Position numbers and translations under genes: made by a program. Under the pieces are notes generated by a model. It was not told the DNA's origin. It saw only the letters and a program-made list of their open reading frames with translations, and ran no database searches. A stretch of DNA of 64,000 nucleotides from Chroicocephalus ridibundus (Eukaryota; Chordata; Aves; Charadriiformes; Laridae): positions 96,060,639-96,124,638 of the forward strand of contig NC_086286.1 of assembly GCF_963924245.1 (NCBI RefSeq). Reading direction: 5' to 3'. This document shows positions 22,405 through 33,400 of the stretch, piece after piece (the stretch's first letter is position 1; every line of letters starts with the position of its first letter).

Positions 22405-25352
22405 GTGAGGTAAGGAGCGGGCGCGGAGGCCGGCGGGCCCCGGGGCTGGTGCCCCCGCTGCCTGTGGACGGGGTCGGGGGGGGAACACCACGGGCCGCCG
22501 CACCTGCGGGAGCCGGGCCGGGCTGCCCGCTCTGGCGGGGCCGCAGGTGCGGCGGGACGGGACGGGCGGGACGGAGCTCCGTGCGGGTCCCGGGGAGCCG
22601 GGGTGGGATCTGAGGCAGCCCCCGCCTCTGGGAAGTTTGTAGAAACTTTGAGCGTTGCCCGTCCTGGTGGGAGAACCGCCGCCGAGACGCTGCCCGGGAG
22701 CACCAGGCCCGGAACCCGGCGGGGACTGTCCCCCGGCCGCCGGGTACCCTCCGGAATACCCTTCCCAGAATCACGGAGCTGCCTGTGGAGAGGGGCCGGG
22801 GCCGCTGCCCTCCCGGGGAAAACTCTGCATCCCGTGTTCTCCTCATCCGAACAGAGCGCGGCTCTGCCGGGCTCTCCCTGCCCTCAAATTTACGTTTTAT
22901 CTCCGCTCTTGAATAAATACCGCTCACGTCAAAATGATTTAGAGTCGTGTCGTGAGGCCTTGGTCAGGATTTCGATCCTTTCGCATCTTACTGAGGTGGG
23001 GACTTTTTTGTTTTTAAACTGAGTAATGATTTGAGCATCCAGTGTGAGAGGTGATTTAAACCGCTCTGTGCCGAGTGTTCCGCTTTTCAGCGTCAGTTTT
23101 AAGATGTCTTGAGCTAGTCACCTGAAATTTGTTTTTCTAGAGATGTTTAGGAGTGAAAAGATATATCGCCAGTCTGACTAAAATGATGATTAATGTGTTC
23201 ATAATTAATTCTGCTACAGCTCCCCCCCCCCCCAGCCTTCCTCTCCCGGTTTTATATCCAGGCGACTCAATTGCATATCAAAAGCCACTTCTCATTTTCA
23301 TGTAGTAAATTATCAGACTTTCAAACTGTTCTTTCTCCTTTTCTTCTCCCTTCACTCACACCCTGAACAGTTGAAATGAAATTTTGGGGAGATGGAGAAG
23401 AGTGTCTCCGTCTACTGGATTAGACACAAGTAATAAAAGACAGCTTAGCGACAGGAAGCCAGGAGCGTAAATAGCCATTATTTTCTATCAAAGGTTAATT
23501 AGTTATCATCTTTGTGTCTGTACATGTGAGTATAGGATGGGTAGAATTTTAAGGTGAAAGTGGCACAGCAGCTTTGGAAGGTACTGTTACACATGGGCCC
23601 AACTTAAGAAGAATATCTCTTTAAAATGTGTTGACATTTAATTGACCTTTGAAAGTTCATTCTGTTAATCATACTCAAAGCGCTAAAGCTATGGTTGACT
23701 GATCTGGTGTTCGTACATTCAGCCGTGCTCAGCATATAAATTCTGCAGCATAATTGCTACTTATTGAGCAAGAGTTTCTTTTCTTCTTGGAAAATGAGAA
23801 AGTTTTGCTTTGCCTCCGGCTGGGTGCTAGGGGTAGAGTTGTGAATCCAAATGCTTTCCTGCCATGGGTTGTTGTGGCGGGTGTGGCCTCCAGCCAGGCA
23901 AGAAATTCCTTTGCTGAAACTGTGTTTTTCTCCTTCCTGAGGCCGCACGTAGGGCAAGGTAACCTTGAAGGTTACTTCTGTGTCTACTGCGAGTCACTTT
24001 TAAGCTCTTCTAAACTCCATCTATTTGGATGGAGAAGCCTGAGTTTAAATAGATTGGTTGCAGAAGATAACAACCCTCTTCCAAAAAAAACCTTGGCTAT
24101 TAAAAGTCAAAGCTAACACACCTGCGTTAGAACACGTGCTACCTGTTTATGGCTGTTGCCCATCGCTTTGTTGTAACCAAAACGCATATAGGTACTAAGG
24201 TTGGAAGTGCTATGTATGAGGTTGCTGTCGAAAGATCTGGGTAAAGATTAATTTCTGATATGTTCACTTTCTGAAGGATAGGTTTCCCGGTGAGCTTAAT
24301 ATCTCCAGCGGTATTTTTCGTGTGTTGAGACCTCTTGTGTCATATGTCGAATTTGTAAGTCTGTCTGTTTCCTCATGTGAAGTGAGGGAGATACTAAGTG
24401 TTAAATGCAACGTCTGTGATTCCTGATAGATCGTTAGCTCTTTGCTGTTACCATTGAAAAACTCATTATTAGTTCTGACTCTTAATTATAAATCTACTTA
24501 TAAAGTTAGAGCCCTGACAGTGCTGCTGTACTTTTCTAAGCTGTTTTCTCAATGCTGCTTTTGTAGCTGGAATCCGCTTCCTTAACCATGAAGTCAGATG
24601 TGATGTTCGAGCTGCGTTTGCAGCCAAGTAACTGCCCTGGTACTCCATGGGGTTGGGAGCTGTTAAACCCTAGCGGGGGGTCATCTGGGGGAGTGTTTTC
24701 ACGGGGGCTGCCTCCACCAACGTGCAGATGCTTTGAATACTAAAAAGAGATCCTGTGGTTGAGTCTTGTTTATTTTAGTACAATGGATACAAGTGCTGCA
24801 TGTGATTCATTTCACTGAATCTTTAGAAAGCTGAGCAAAGATAAACACGCCAAGAGTGTGTCTGTACTTTCTGTACAGTTGACAGAAGGAGGAGGCACAA
24901 AACTCAAGGTGGCTTAAGGTGCATGCAGATGCCTGACCTGCAGCTGCTCTGATGCCCAGCAGCAGTTGGCACTTGCTCTGTCTGTATGACCTGCTGGGAA
25001 AGGCCGTGCAAGGTGTCCTCTGGCCACCTCAGAGTAAATGAGCAGAGTGCCTCAGCTGACCGGTGGGACATGTGGAGAGCGATCTGCCATGCAGGTCAGC
25101 TTTTGTAGAGGCTTAGGTCTTGGGTCTAGCTGGGTGAAGGTGTTGATCCATTCGTATTATTTGCAGTTGCAAACGCTGTCCCGGAATGAGTTGTCTGAGC
25201 AAGGTCCCCTTTTCCAAAGGCTCTTTTTTAGGTCATCTTGCTGATTTGGAGGAGTGATTTGAATGTGTTGCTCTCTTGGGTGGCAGGAGGTCCTGGACTG
25301 AGCCTCTCCTGTTGAAATTGCTGGAGAAAGCATGGATGGCATCACCACAAGG
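22405..25352 (+). other. Probable long intron, proximal part
   Basis: Downstream of the CpG-island donor the sequence becomes AT-rich, with a C run at 23222-23234. I see no convincing exon. Frames at 23754-24116 and 25038-25244 lack both splice context and recognisable protein content. Confidence 0.45.
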
Positions 25353-26715
25353 ATCACAGAATCATAGAATCGTTACGGTTGGAAGGGACCTTAAAAGATC
25401 ATCTAGTTCCAACCCCCCTGCCATGGGCAGGGACATCTCCCACTAGATCCGGTTGCTCAGAGCCCTGTCCAGCCTGGCCTTAAAAACTTCCAGGGATGGG
25501 GCTTCCACCACCACTCTGGGTAACCTGTTCCAGTGTCTCACCACCCTCATGGTGAAGAACTTCTTCCTAACGTCCAGTCTGAATCATCCCATCTCTAGTT
25601 TTAATCCATTCCCTCTAGTCCTACCATTACATGACATCCTAAAAAGTCCCTCACCAGCTTTCTTGTAGGCCCCCTTAAGATACTGGTAGGCCACTATAAG
25701 GTCTCCTTGGAGCCTTCTTTTCTCCAGACTGAACAACCCCAACTCTCTCAGTCTGTCCTCATAGGAGAGGTGCTCCAGCCCTCTGATCATCCTCGTGGCC
25801 CTTCTCTGGACACATTCCAGCATGTCCATATGTTTCTTGTAGTAGGGGCTCCAGAATTGGACGCAGTACTCCAGGTGAGGTCTCACGAGAGTGGAGTAGA
25901 GGGGGAGAATCACCTCTCTCGACCTGCTGGCTACCCTTCTCCTGATGCAGCCCAGGATACGATTGGTTTTCTGGGCTGCTAGTGCACACTGACAGCTCAT
26001 GTTGAGCCTCTTGTCCACCAGCACCCCCAAGCCCTTTTCTTCAGGGCTGCTCTCAAGCCAGTCACTGCCCAGCCTATATTGGTGCTTGGGATTGCCTCGA
26101 CCCAGATGGAGGACCTTGCACTTGGTCTTGTTGAACTTCATGAGGTTGGCATGGGCCCACCTCTCCAGCCCGTCAGGGTCCCTCTGGATGGCATCCCTTC
26201 CCTCCAGTGTGTCAGCTGCCCCACGCAGCTTGGTGTTGTCGGCAAACTTGCTGAGGGTGCACTCTATGCCACTGTCCATGTTGCTGATGAAGATGTTAAA
26301 CAAGACCAGTCCCAGTATTGATCCTTGAGGGACTCCACTCGTCACTGGCCTCCACTTGGATGTGGACCCATTGACAGCCACTCTTTGGGTGCATCCGTCA
26401 AGCCAGTTCCTTATCCACTGAATTGTCAGTCCACCAAAGCCATATTTTATCAGCCTGGAGACCAGGATGTCATGTGGTACAGTGTCAAAAGCTTTGCTCA
26501 GGTCCAGGTAAATGACGTCAGTTGCTCTCCCCTTGTCTATTGATGTTGTGACCTCCTCATAGAAGGCCACCAGGTTTGTCAGGCACGATTTGCCCTTGGT
26601 GAAGCTGTGTTGATTGCACCCAATCACCTCTTCATTATTCTTCTGCCTCAGCAGTGCCTCCAGGAGGATCTGCTCCATAATCTTACCAGGCACAGAGGTG
26701 AGACTGACGTAGGCA
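25353..26715 (-). mobile_element. CR1 LINE, 5'-truncated copy of 1.36 kb
   Basis: The 3' end lies on the left and carries two ATTCTATGA-type units (CACAGAATCATAGAATCG), then the conserved CR1 terminal segments. The copy includes roughly the C-terminal two-fifths of ORF2 and the whole 3' UTR. ORF1 and the endonuclease domain are missing. The upstream edge is near 26709-26716, where the conserved sequence before SLTSVPGKIMEQ stops. No poly(A) is present, as expected for CR1. Confidence 0.95.
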
Positions 26716-26720
26716 TTCAA
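25584..26720 (-). pseudogene. CR1 ORF2 reverse transcriptase fragment, 378 codons open
   Basis: One uninterrupted frame encodes the fingers-palm-thumb part of a CR1 reverse transcriptase. Motif A (DLSKAFDTVPHD) is at about 73-84, motif B (GVPQGS) at 129-134 and motif C at 159-162, followed by the thumb and C-terminal region (FSLEKRRLQGDLI). Motif C reads FADN where the family has F/YADD. The second aspartate needed for metal binding is AAC (26235-26237 on the + strand as GTT), so polymerase activity is not expected. The frame also lacks endonuclease and ORF1, and the first ATG is only the first methionine in the truncated copy. Its length suggests a fairly young insertion. Confidence 0.9.
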
Positions 26721-29700
26721 CTTGGGTAGTGAAAGCCAAGTTTTGGTTTCTGACCTGAGACAGACCGAGGGGGTATTTAAACCTGAACGCTTCTTGTCCT
26801 ATTGTTTGTATTGTACAAAAAGGTTTTTGGTGCAGCCAATCCATTCTGAAACTCCTGAGCTAAGGGACAGATCTGGAAGTTGCACTTCGAAAAGCACATT
26901 CCTGCGTTTCAGCAGTTGAGGTGTGACAGGGTGAGCAGAGGGTTTGTGAACCATGTGGAGGTTTGGACTGTTGGAGGTCTGCTACTGGTTTCAGTGTTGG
27001 TACATGTACCCACTGGCAGAAAGTGGTGTACTTAAAGGGTTAGTAGCAGCTGATCATGGAAGTTTAAAGTTTTATTCATATCTAAAACTCTATCAGCCAC
27101 CTAAACCCTTGAGGGTTAAAAGGGAGAGTCTTATGATGGTGGTGGTTGATGTTCTTTGTATCTGCATTCCTAGATTACTCTGAGGAGGATAATGTGAAGT
27201 CATTCACTGAAGATTATGGCATTGCATGAAAGGAATGTAACATCGGGCCATAAATTAACAGAAACAGGAAAAGTTCATTCTCAGCTTTGGTTTGTTAATC
27301 CAACTGTTTGCGTATATAACTCTTTGCACCAAGAACTTGTACTGCATAAATGTACCTTTTATAATAACAGAACCAACCATAGCCAAGTACGTTTTTGCAA
27401 AGAAAAGTTCCTCCTTCTCTTTTAAATTCAGGTGTGTAGAAAAGAAGTTATACATTATTCTCTAAGACTTTATTTGCCTGTAACACTTCATGCTGAATAA
27501 AACAGGACGGTAGTGTAATCTTGATCAGCATTAGTCCAACAGATTCCTTTCCTGTGTAAACATTTGAAATTTAAAAGAAGCACGAGTTGGAGCGCAAGTG
27601 TAGATGGGTTTAGTTGCATTTTTAGCATACTCACTGGTCAAGGTGAGCCCAAGCCATCCTAATGTGACGTGCTTGACATAATCCAAGGGGATTAGTTATT
27701 AATACATTTGAAAAATAAATTCTGGTCTTGCTCCAGTGTTTTTCTTCAATGACAGATGTTGAAAATTAAAGCTTTTGTGGCAAGTTGATTATAAACTTTC
27801 TATAAGTCTAAGCAACCGAGAGCTGTTCTTGGAGCTGTCAAGATACGTTCTAATAGCTCTAATTTTTAGCTGACTGTGAAAGCTGTATTTATCCACTGGG
27901 GATTTTCTCTGCTAATAAACATCAGAAAAGTTTTTTTGGATAGGAAACCATTTCATAGGTGTCCTCTTGTCCCCATTTCTGTTCCTTTTCTGTAACTTCT
28001 GGACAATTATTTCCGCTCATCAGGAGCGTAATGCAGTTACACTGCTCGTTTGCATCTGTAGAAGGCTGTGTGTGGGTGGCACTTAGAGTAACTATTTCTG
28101 ACTTATACTGGAAATTTTGGGGTGAAGGTGGCGAAGGATAATACTTTTAAGTTCCCAGTGCCTGAAGGGTTTCTTCTCTCTTTGTGCCCTCTTCCTACCT
28201 GTCTCTGATCTCTTGCGTGAGGCTGTGTTTTATCTGTTCCAAACTGGGGCTCACTCCATTTTTTCCTCTCACAGGACTTTCTAGTATGTGCGTCCTTTGG
28301 GGTGTCGGTGTTGACATCTGTGTTTCTCAAGCAGTTTGGTGCTTCCACAATGGCTTGACTAGGACATTTATGCTGGTAAACCCTCTCCCCTTCCTTAGGT
28401 GGTCAGCCTCCGTAGGACTGAATTGTTTCTCTCGCTAACACAGTGGATGTTTTTCCCTTGTGCGTATTAGTCTCTTCTAGCTTCTGCTTCTGGAAAGCTG
28501 GGAGGAAAGACCTTTTCACGCTGATGAGAATACAGGTTAAGAGAAATTTGGAAGTGTAACATCAACAGGATTCAGATTCATGGCTTTGTCGGTATGATGT
28601 CAGCATTTTATCCAATAGATCAGAGTATTTAACTACAAACTGTGGGAACAAGCAAGTCTCTAACTACCTTGAGGCTGATGTTTAGCCTCATTCTGTTCCC
28701 TCATGCCATAAGCCTGGTCATACCCAGGGAAAGGGGAGGCTGTTGGAAATAAGTGAAGAATGGGACTTGAGTAGGTGCATTGCCCCTGTCTGTATGTGTG
28801 CGAAAGTTAATGCATTTGCTGCACATGAACTCTAGTTTTGTTCATCAAATGTTGCTGTTAAGGTTTTACGTCGTAGTGCTATGAAGAAAGAAGCATTTTC
28901 TAAATTACTTTAGCATGTGGTGTTGTTAACGAAGTTGCTTTCTGCACACTTCTAGTGGATGTGTTGCTTAATGTAGCATCCCGCAGTTCTCTTGGATCTA
29001 GCACTAATTTCTGGTAATGTTCAAGTACCTTTGGGACAAGAGTAATCAATGCATTGCACAACCTCATAGGTAAAAAAAGTGTAAGCTGAAGCCTTGCAGA
29101 CTCTCCTGCAGTGTCTGGGGCTTGTGTAGTTCATCGTGGAGCACACTAAGTAAAAATAGTCTTGTGGTAAGACGCTGTGGTTTTTTTTGATCTACTGGAG
29201 ATGACGGACAAGCATTATGATTGTGCTAATTATTCTGAGAGTCTTTATGTCCCAGTTGTGTTTTTGAGCTCTGTACAAGAAAAAGAGTGATGGGAAGAGA
29301 AAAATGGCCTTCTCTGTATTTGCAAGGGGGTTGGGATGGGTGCTGTATCCTGGCTATGGGCAAACAGAACCGATTCCTGCATTGATTTACCTGACCATGA
29401 GATCAGAAATATGCAGGTAAACTTGTAGCATGTGAGGTGTGCGTCGCTGGACCAACATAAGGATCAGACTTCAAGTCCCAGCCTTTCTTCAAGAATACAA
29501 TGTGGTATAAAATACATTCCCCAGAAGTATAACTTCAGAGCAAATTACATGTCCTGAATAAAGGACGTAAGAAATGTGAGTTAGGGAACAGTTTGCAAAA
29601 TACAGGACAAAAGCATCCTAGAAATTCTTGGAGGATGTTTGGGCAGAGTTTTGTGTTTGAAGATGGTTCTGGCCAGCCCAAACATATGTTCACTCCTATG

Positions 29701-30086
29701 TGCAGGGATCTCGGACATGGACCACCCACTGCCTGTAGCATGTCCCCTGTGCCAGAGGCTTGTTCTCACTGCGGCAGTACTTCGCCTTCCCTTTGTATAT
29801 AGAGAATGAGGCTGAATAAGTTGTGTACTATAGGTAGTTTATTCACCCCGTTAAAGCTAAGTAAATGTTCTTTGCTAAGCTTGGGTTCTGGCATGTTATG
29901 CTCTCTTGAGTAGTGCTTCTCCCAAATAACCACAAGAAGGAGTTATTGCCATTTGGGGCTGTTTTCTTGTCCAATATACAATCTCTATCTTGTGTTGACC
30001 CAGTATGTGGTCTTTGTATTTATCTGAAATGGAAAACCACCGATTTAAGCATTCTGCATTGAGAACTGACACAATGATGCATATTT
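26716..30086 (+). other. Probable intron, nothing recognised
   Basis: AT-rich sequence between two CR1 copies. No exon, RNA gene or further transposon could be supported. Confidence 0.4.
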
Positions 30087-30487
30087 ATGAAGACAGGCTG
30101 GGAGAGTTGGGGTTGTTCAGCCTGGAGAAGAGAAGGCTCCTGGGAGACCTTATAGCAGCCTTCTGGTACCTAAAGGGGGGCCTACAGGAAAGATGGGGAG
30201 GGACTCTTTATCAGGGAGTGTAGTGATAGGATAAGGGGTAATGATTTTAAACTGAAAGAGGGGAGACTTAGATTAGATATTAGGAAGAAATTCCGTACTG
30301 TGAAGGTGGTGAGACACTGGAGCAAGTTGCCCAGAGAAGCTGTGGATGCCCCATCCCTGGAAGTGTTCAAGGCCAGGCTGGATGTGGCTTTGAGCAGCCT
30401 GGTCTAGTGGGAGGTGTCCCTGCCCGTGGCAGGGGGGTTGGAATTAGATGAACTTTAAAAGTCCCTTCTAACCCAAACTATTCTATG
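30087..30487 (+). mobile_element. CR1 LINE 3' fragment
   Basis: The 400-bp copy starts in the ORF2 C terminus (YEDRLGELGLFSLEKRRLLGDL) and ends in the CR1 3' UTR with CCCAAACTATTCTATG. A frameshift after about 45 codons (near 30200) breaks the frame. Opposite in orientation to the 25.4-26.7 kb copy. Confidence 0.92.
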
Positions 30488-33400
30488 CAGGGCTTCAGGC
30501 CTGTCACCTGTTCCACTCCACAGTGGAGCAGCAACTGGCACAGCGCTCAGCTCTGCCAACGAGTACAGTAATGCTCTGAGCCACGTGCGCGTCACCCACT
30601 TCTACCAGCTGATACAAAAGGACAGTTGAGCCTACTGCAGCTTCCTTTCTGGCCAGTCCTTAAGGTTTGTGGACTTCACAGTGACACTGAAACACAGAGT
30701 AAACACCACTGTGTTGTTCGCTGATTCTATAGCACAGTATAAACAGCGCTGATATCCCCCCGTAGCCTTCACTTGTGGCTGATGCTGGCTGGTTGACAGA
30801 GAAGATGTGTTTATCAAAGACATCCTCATTTCATGTTCGCATACAGAACTGGTTTAAGTACCTTCAAAACGTGTCAGGAGTGCAAGTTGTTAAATAATAT
30901 ATTTCGAATATATACTTTTCTGTTAATAAGCCTGACTTACTGCATTTCTTCTGCTTTTGTTATGTGCTCATAACTGAGATTTTAGAACTGTCATGTGTGT
31001 ATTCTTCTCCTACAGATTGGTTTACTTTAGTTCCCCTTATTGTGTTCTTTCCATGCTCTACTCTTTTTAATCTCTGTCTTTGGTTTTTTCCGAATAATCT
31101 GGTTCTATCTTGCATGTCTGTCCATCCATCCATATACACAGGGGTTCTCTATGTCCCTTTTCCTCCAGAATGATCATGTGAATAAATTCCTTCTCTGTCT
31201 TAAAGGCTTAACTAGGAGGATTCTGGGGATTTTGCTTTTCTGAAGTGATGCTCAATCTCAGATTTATTGTATGGTTGGTTTTGGTTGTGTAATCTGTACG
31301 TTTCTTAAGATAATAAATGAGAAGTCGTTATGCCTATCTCTGGTGGGGAAATTTAACTACTTCATTATAGGTTCTGAATACTTATGCTACCTTAGCAGTT
31401 AACCTTTATCTCCTGTAATTGAGAGACAGATGCATTCAGGAGTAATGTGTCACTTTAAACACATTCAAAGTTTTAAATGACTGTACCAGAAAAGGACACC
31501 ATTTTAATAATGGCTGTTAAAAGCTATCTGACTTCTTCCAGACAGTCCTAATAATGAGAACTATGTGATCTGAACTACTGAACTTCTGGAATTACAATAA
31601 CTTCTGTTCATGTGTGTGATACAGATTCCTGGAAATCTGAGGAGCAGTCTTTGGCGGCCGAAGAATGCAATTCTCCCTGGAGGTGTGGGTATCTTGCATG
31701 AAGGGGACTGAAGCAGGATCAGCTGGTATCGAAGAAGTAAGTTCTTGTTTTTTCTCCAGATATATTTCTACTGAGGTGCACTGTAGTATCTGTTCACCTA
31801 GATGGATTAAAAACTGATTAAAATCCCTAATGATCAGGCAATGCGGAGAGACTCTTGGGAGGAGGCTCAAGAAAATGCACTACCTGTTGTTCATACTTTT
31901 ACCAATAGTTTTGACATCTCATTCCAAAACATCCAGACGTTTTGATCTCATTTGGTATGTAATTGCAACTCCTTGTCTGCAACTGCCTGCTCGGTGCAGG
32001 GGGAGCCTACTTTTTCAGGCATTTTAGAGCGAGTTCAAATGCAGTTGGGAAATCGAATTCATCGGCAACAGTTGGAGATACTCATGCTGTATCATAACAG
32101 CTGTGAACTTGAGTTCATTTAAGTAATGTGTGCTTAATCTTCCTGTGCTGTCAGTGACAGGAAGAGGAGGAATATTTTTTTTTCCCATATTTAATGATGA
32201 TCTTAAGGTTTTTGACAAGCGAATTTGAAAATGTATGCTACAAAGCAAGTCAGGAAACAATTGCCACAAGTTAAGGTTTTTTTTCAAGTTCTATGCAGTT
32301 TTGAATTTGCATTTTTATCTGTTGGTATCCCAGTGTTATTCTAATATGATTAAGAACTAATTTACCTGTCTGAGTTTACATATCAGCTCACATCTGTATG
32401 GGAGGTGATGGAAAATACAGAGGCCCTATTTTTGAGTTCTAGCAGCGCTTGGAAAATTTTGGTTTAGTTGCCTTTTTTTTTGTGCTTTTTGTGTTGTTTT
32501 TATTTTTTTTTCTTTATCACCAATAATCCATTCATCTGGCTTGGAAATTTCGGGAGGGTGAGAGGAAAAACAGTTGAATTTTTTTCAACTGAGCAGTGCT
32601 TAAGCGCCACCAGTTTGCCTCTTTCTCCTTCTGTGACATGAGCTGTAAGTTCATGCAGATGCTGAAAAGTTGGAATGTTGTTCCATTTTTCTTACCGTTA
32701 TTTGTTCAAAATCGTATCAAGATGAGCATGTATCAAGCCCTGTTGATTGGTATTCGTGTCTTGGACACTTTCTGCCTGAACACCTCTGTAAGAATACTGT
32801 ACAAATTAAAAAACAGAGCAGTAAAGATAACTGATTGCATTCTCTTGCCTAACAGTCCATACTGTGTGATAAAATGCCTCACAGTTTTAGGTTGACCTTG
32901 CCTTGACTTTCGTACAGATATAATCCCTTTGATGTCTTCTAAAGGCGGAAAGGAAGCCATACATGGAGTGGAATTGCACATTGTTGCTGACATAATGTCC
33001 TTCATCTAATTAATTCAGAGTAGTAGGATCTATAGTCTCCCTGCTTTTTCCCCCTTTAAATTGTAGATATTAGGCTGGTACATTTACAGATGAAAGGCTC
33101 ATCTCTGTTTCATGACTAGGTGTAATTAAGCTGGGATCTCTTAACTCTGCGATCAGAGATTTGCATCTAAGCAACATTTTATGTTGTGGTTTTTGTTTGT
33201 TTTTTTTTTTTAATGGTACATAGAGTTTTGCAAGGTGACTATTTGTGGTATTCTTAGCTGGCTTGTGATAAGCAAGATGGAAGTTGCCAGAAGAGGAACT
33301 CTTTTTTTCTTTTTTTTTTTTTTTTCCTTTTTCCAAAAGTGTTATATGAAACTTCTTACCCTCCTGTGCTGCGGCGGACCTCAGGTGGGGATGTCAGTAC

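Larger units (their letters stand above)
21360..22880 (+). promoter_or_regulatory. CpG island, probable promoter and first exon of a + strand gene
   Basis: About 1.5 kb of very G+C-rich, CpG-dense sequence stands in an otherwise AT-rich region. It contains GC boxes (several GGGCGGGG near 21756-21775), three ATTGG boxes, and a directional pair of splice donors at its centre (22404/22405 and 22409/22410). This indicates transcription to the right. The sequence returns to AT-rich composition by about 22900. Which gene it serves is not visible here; the coding exon at 62 kb is a candidate. Confidence 0.85.

Noticed and set aside
21896..22927. 343-codon open frame on the minus strand across the CpG island (and overlapping 276- and 242-codon frames)
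   Set aside because: The region is extremely G+C-rich, so stop codons are rare in every frame. The translations are Pro/Arg/Gly/Ala-rich without domains, and several frames on both strands are open at once.
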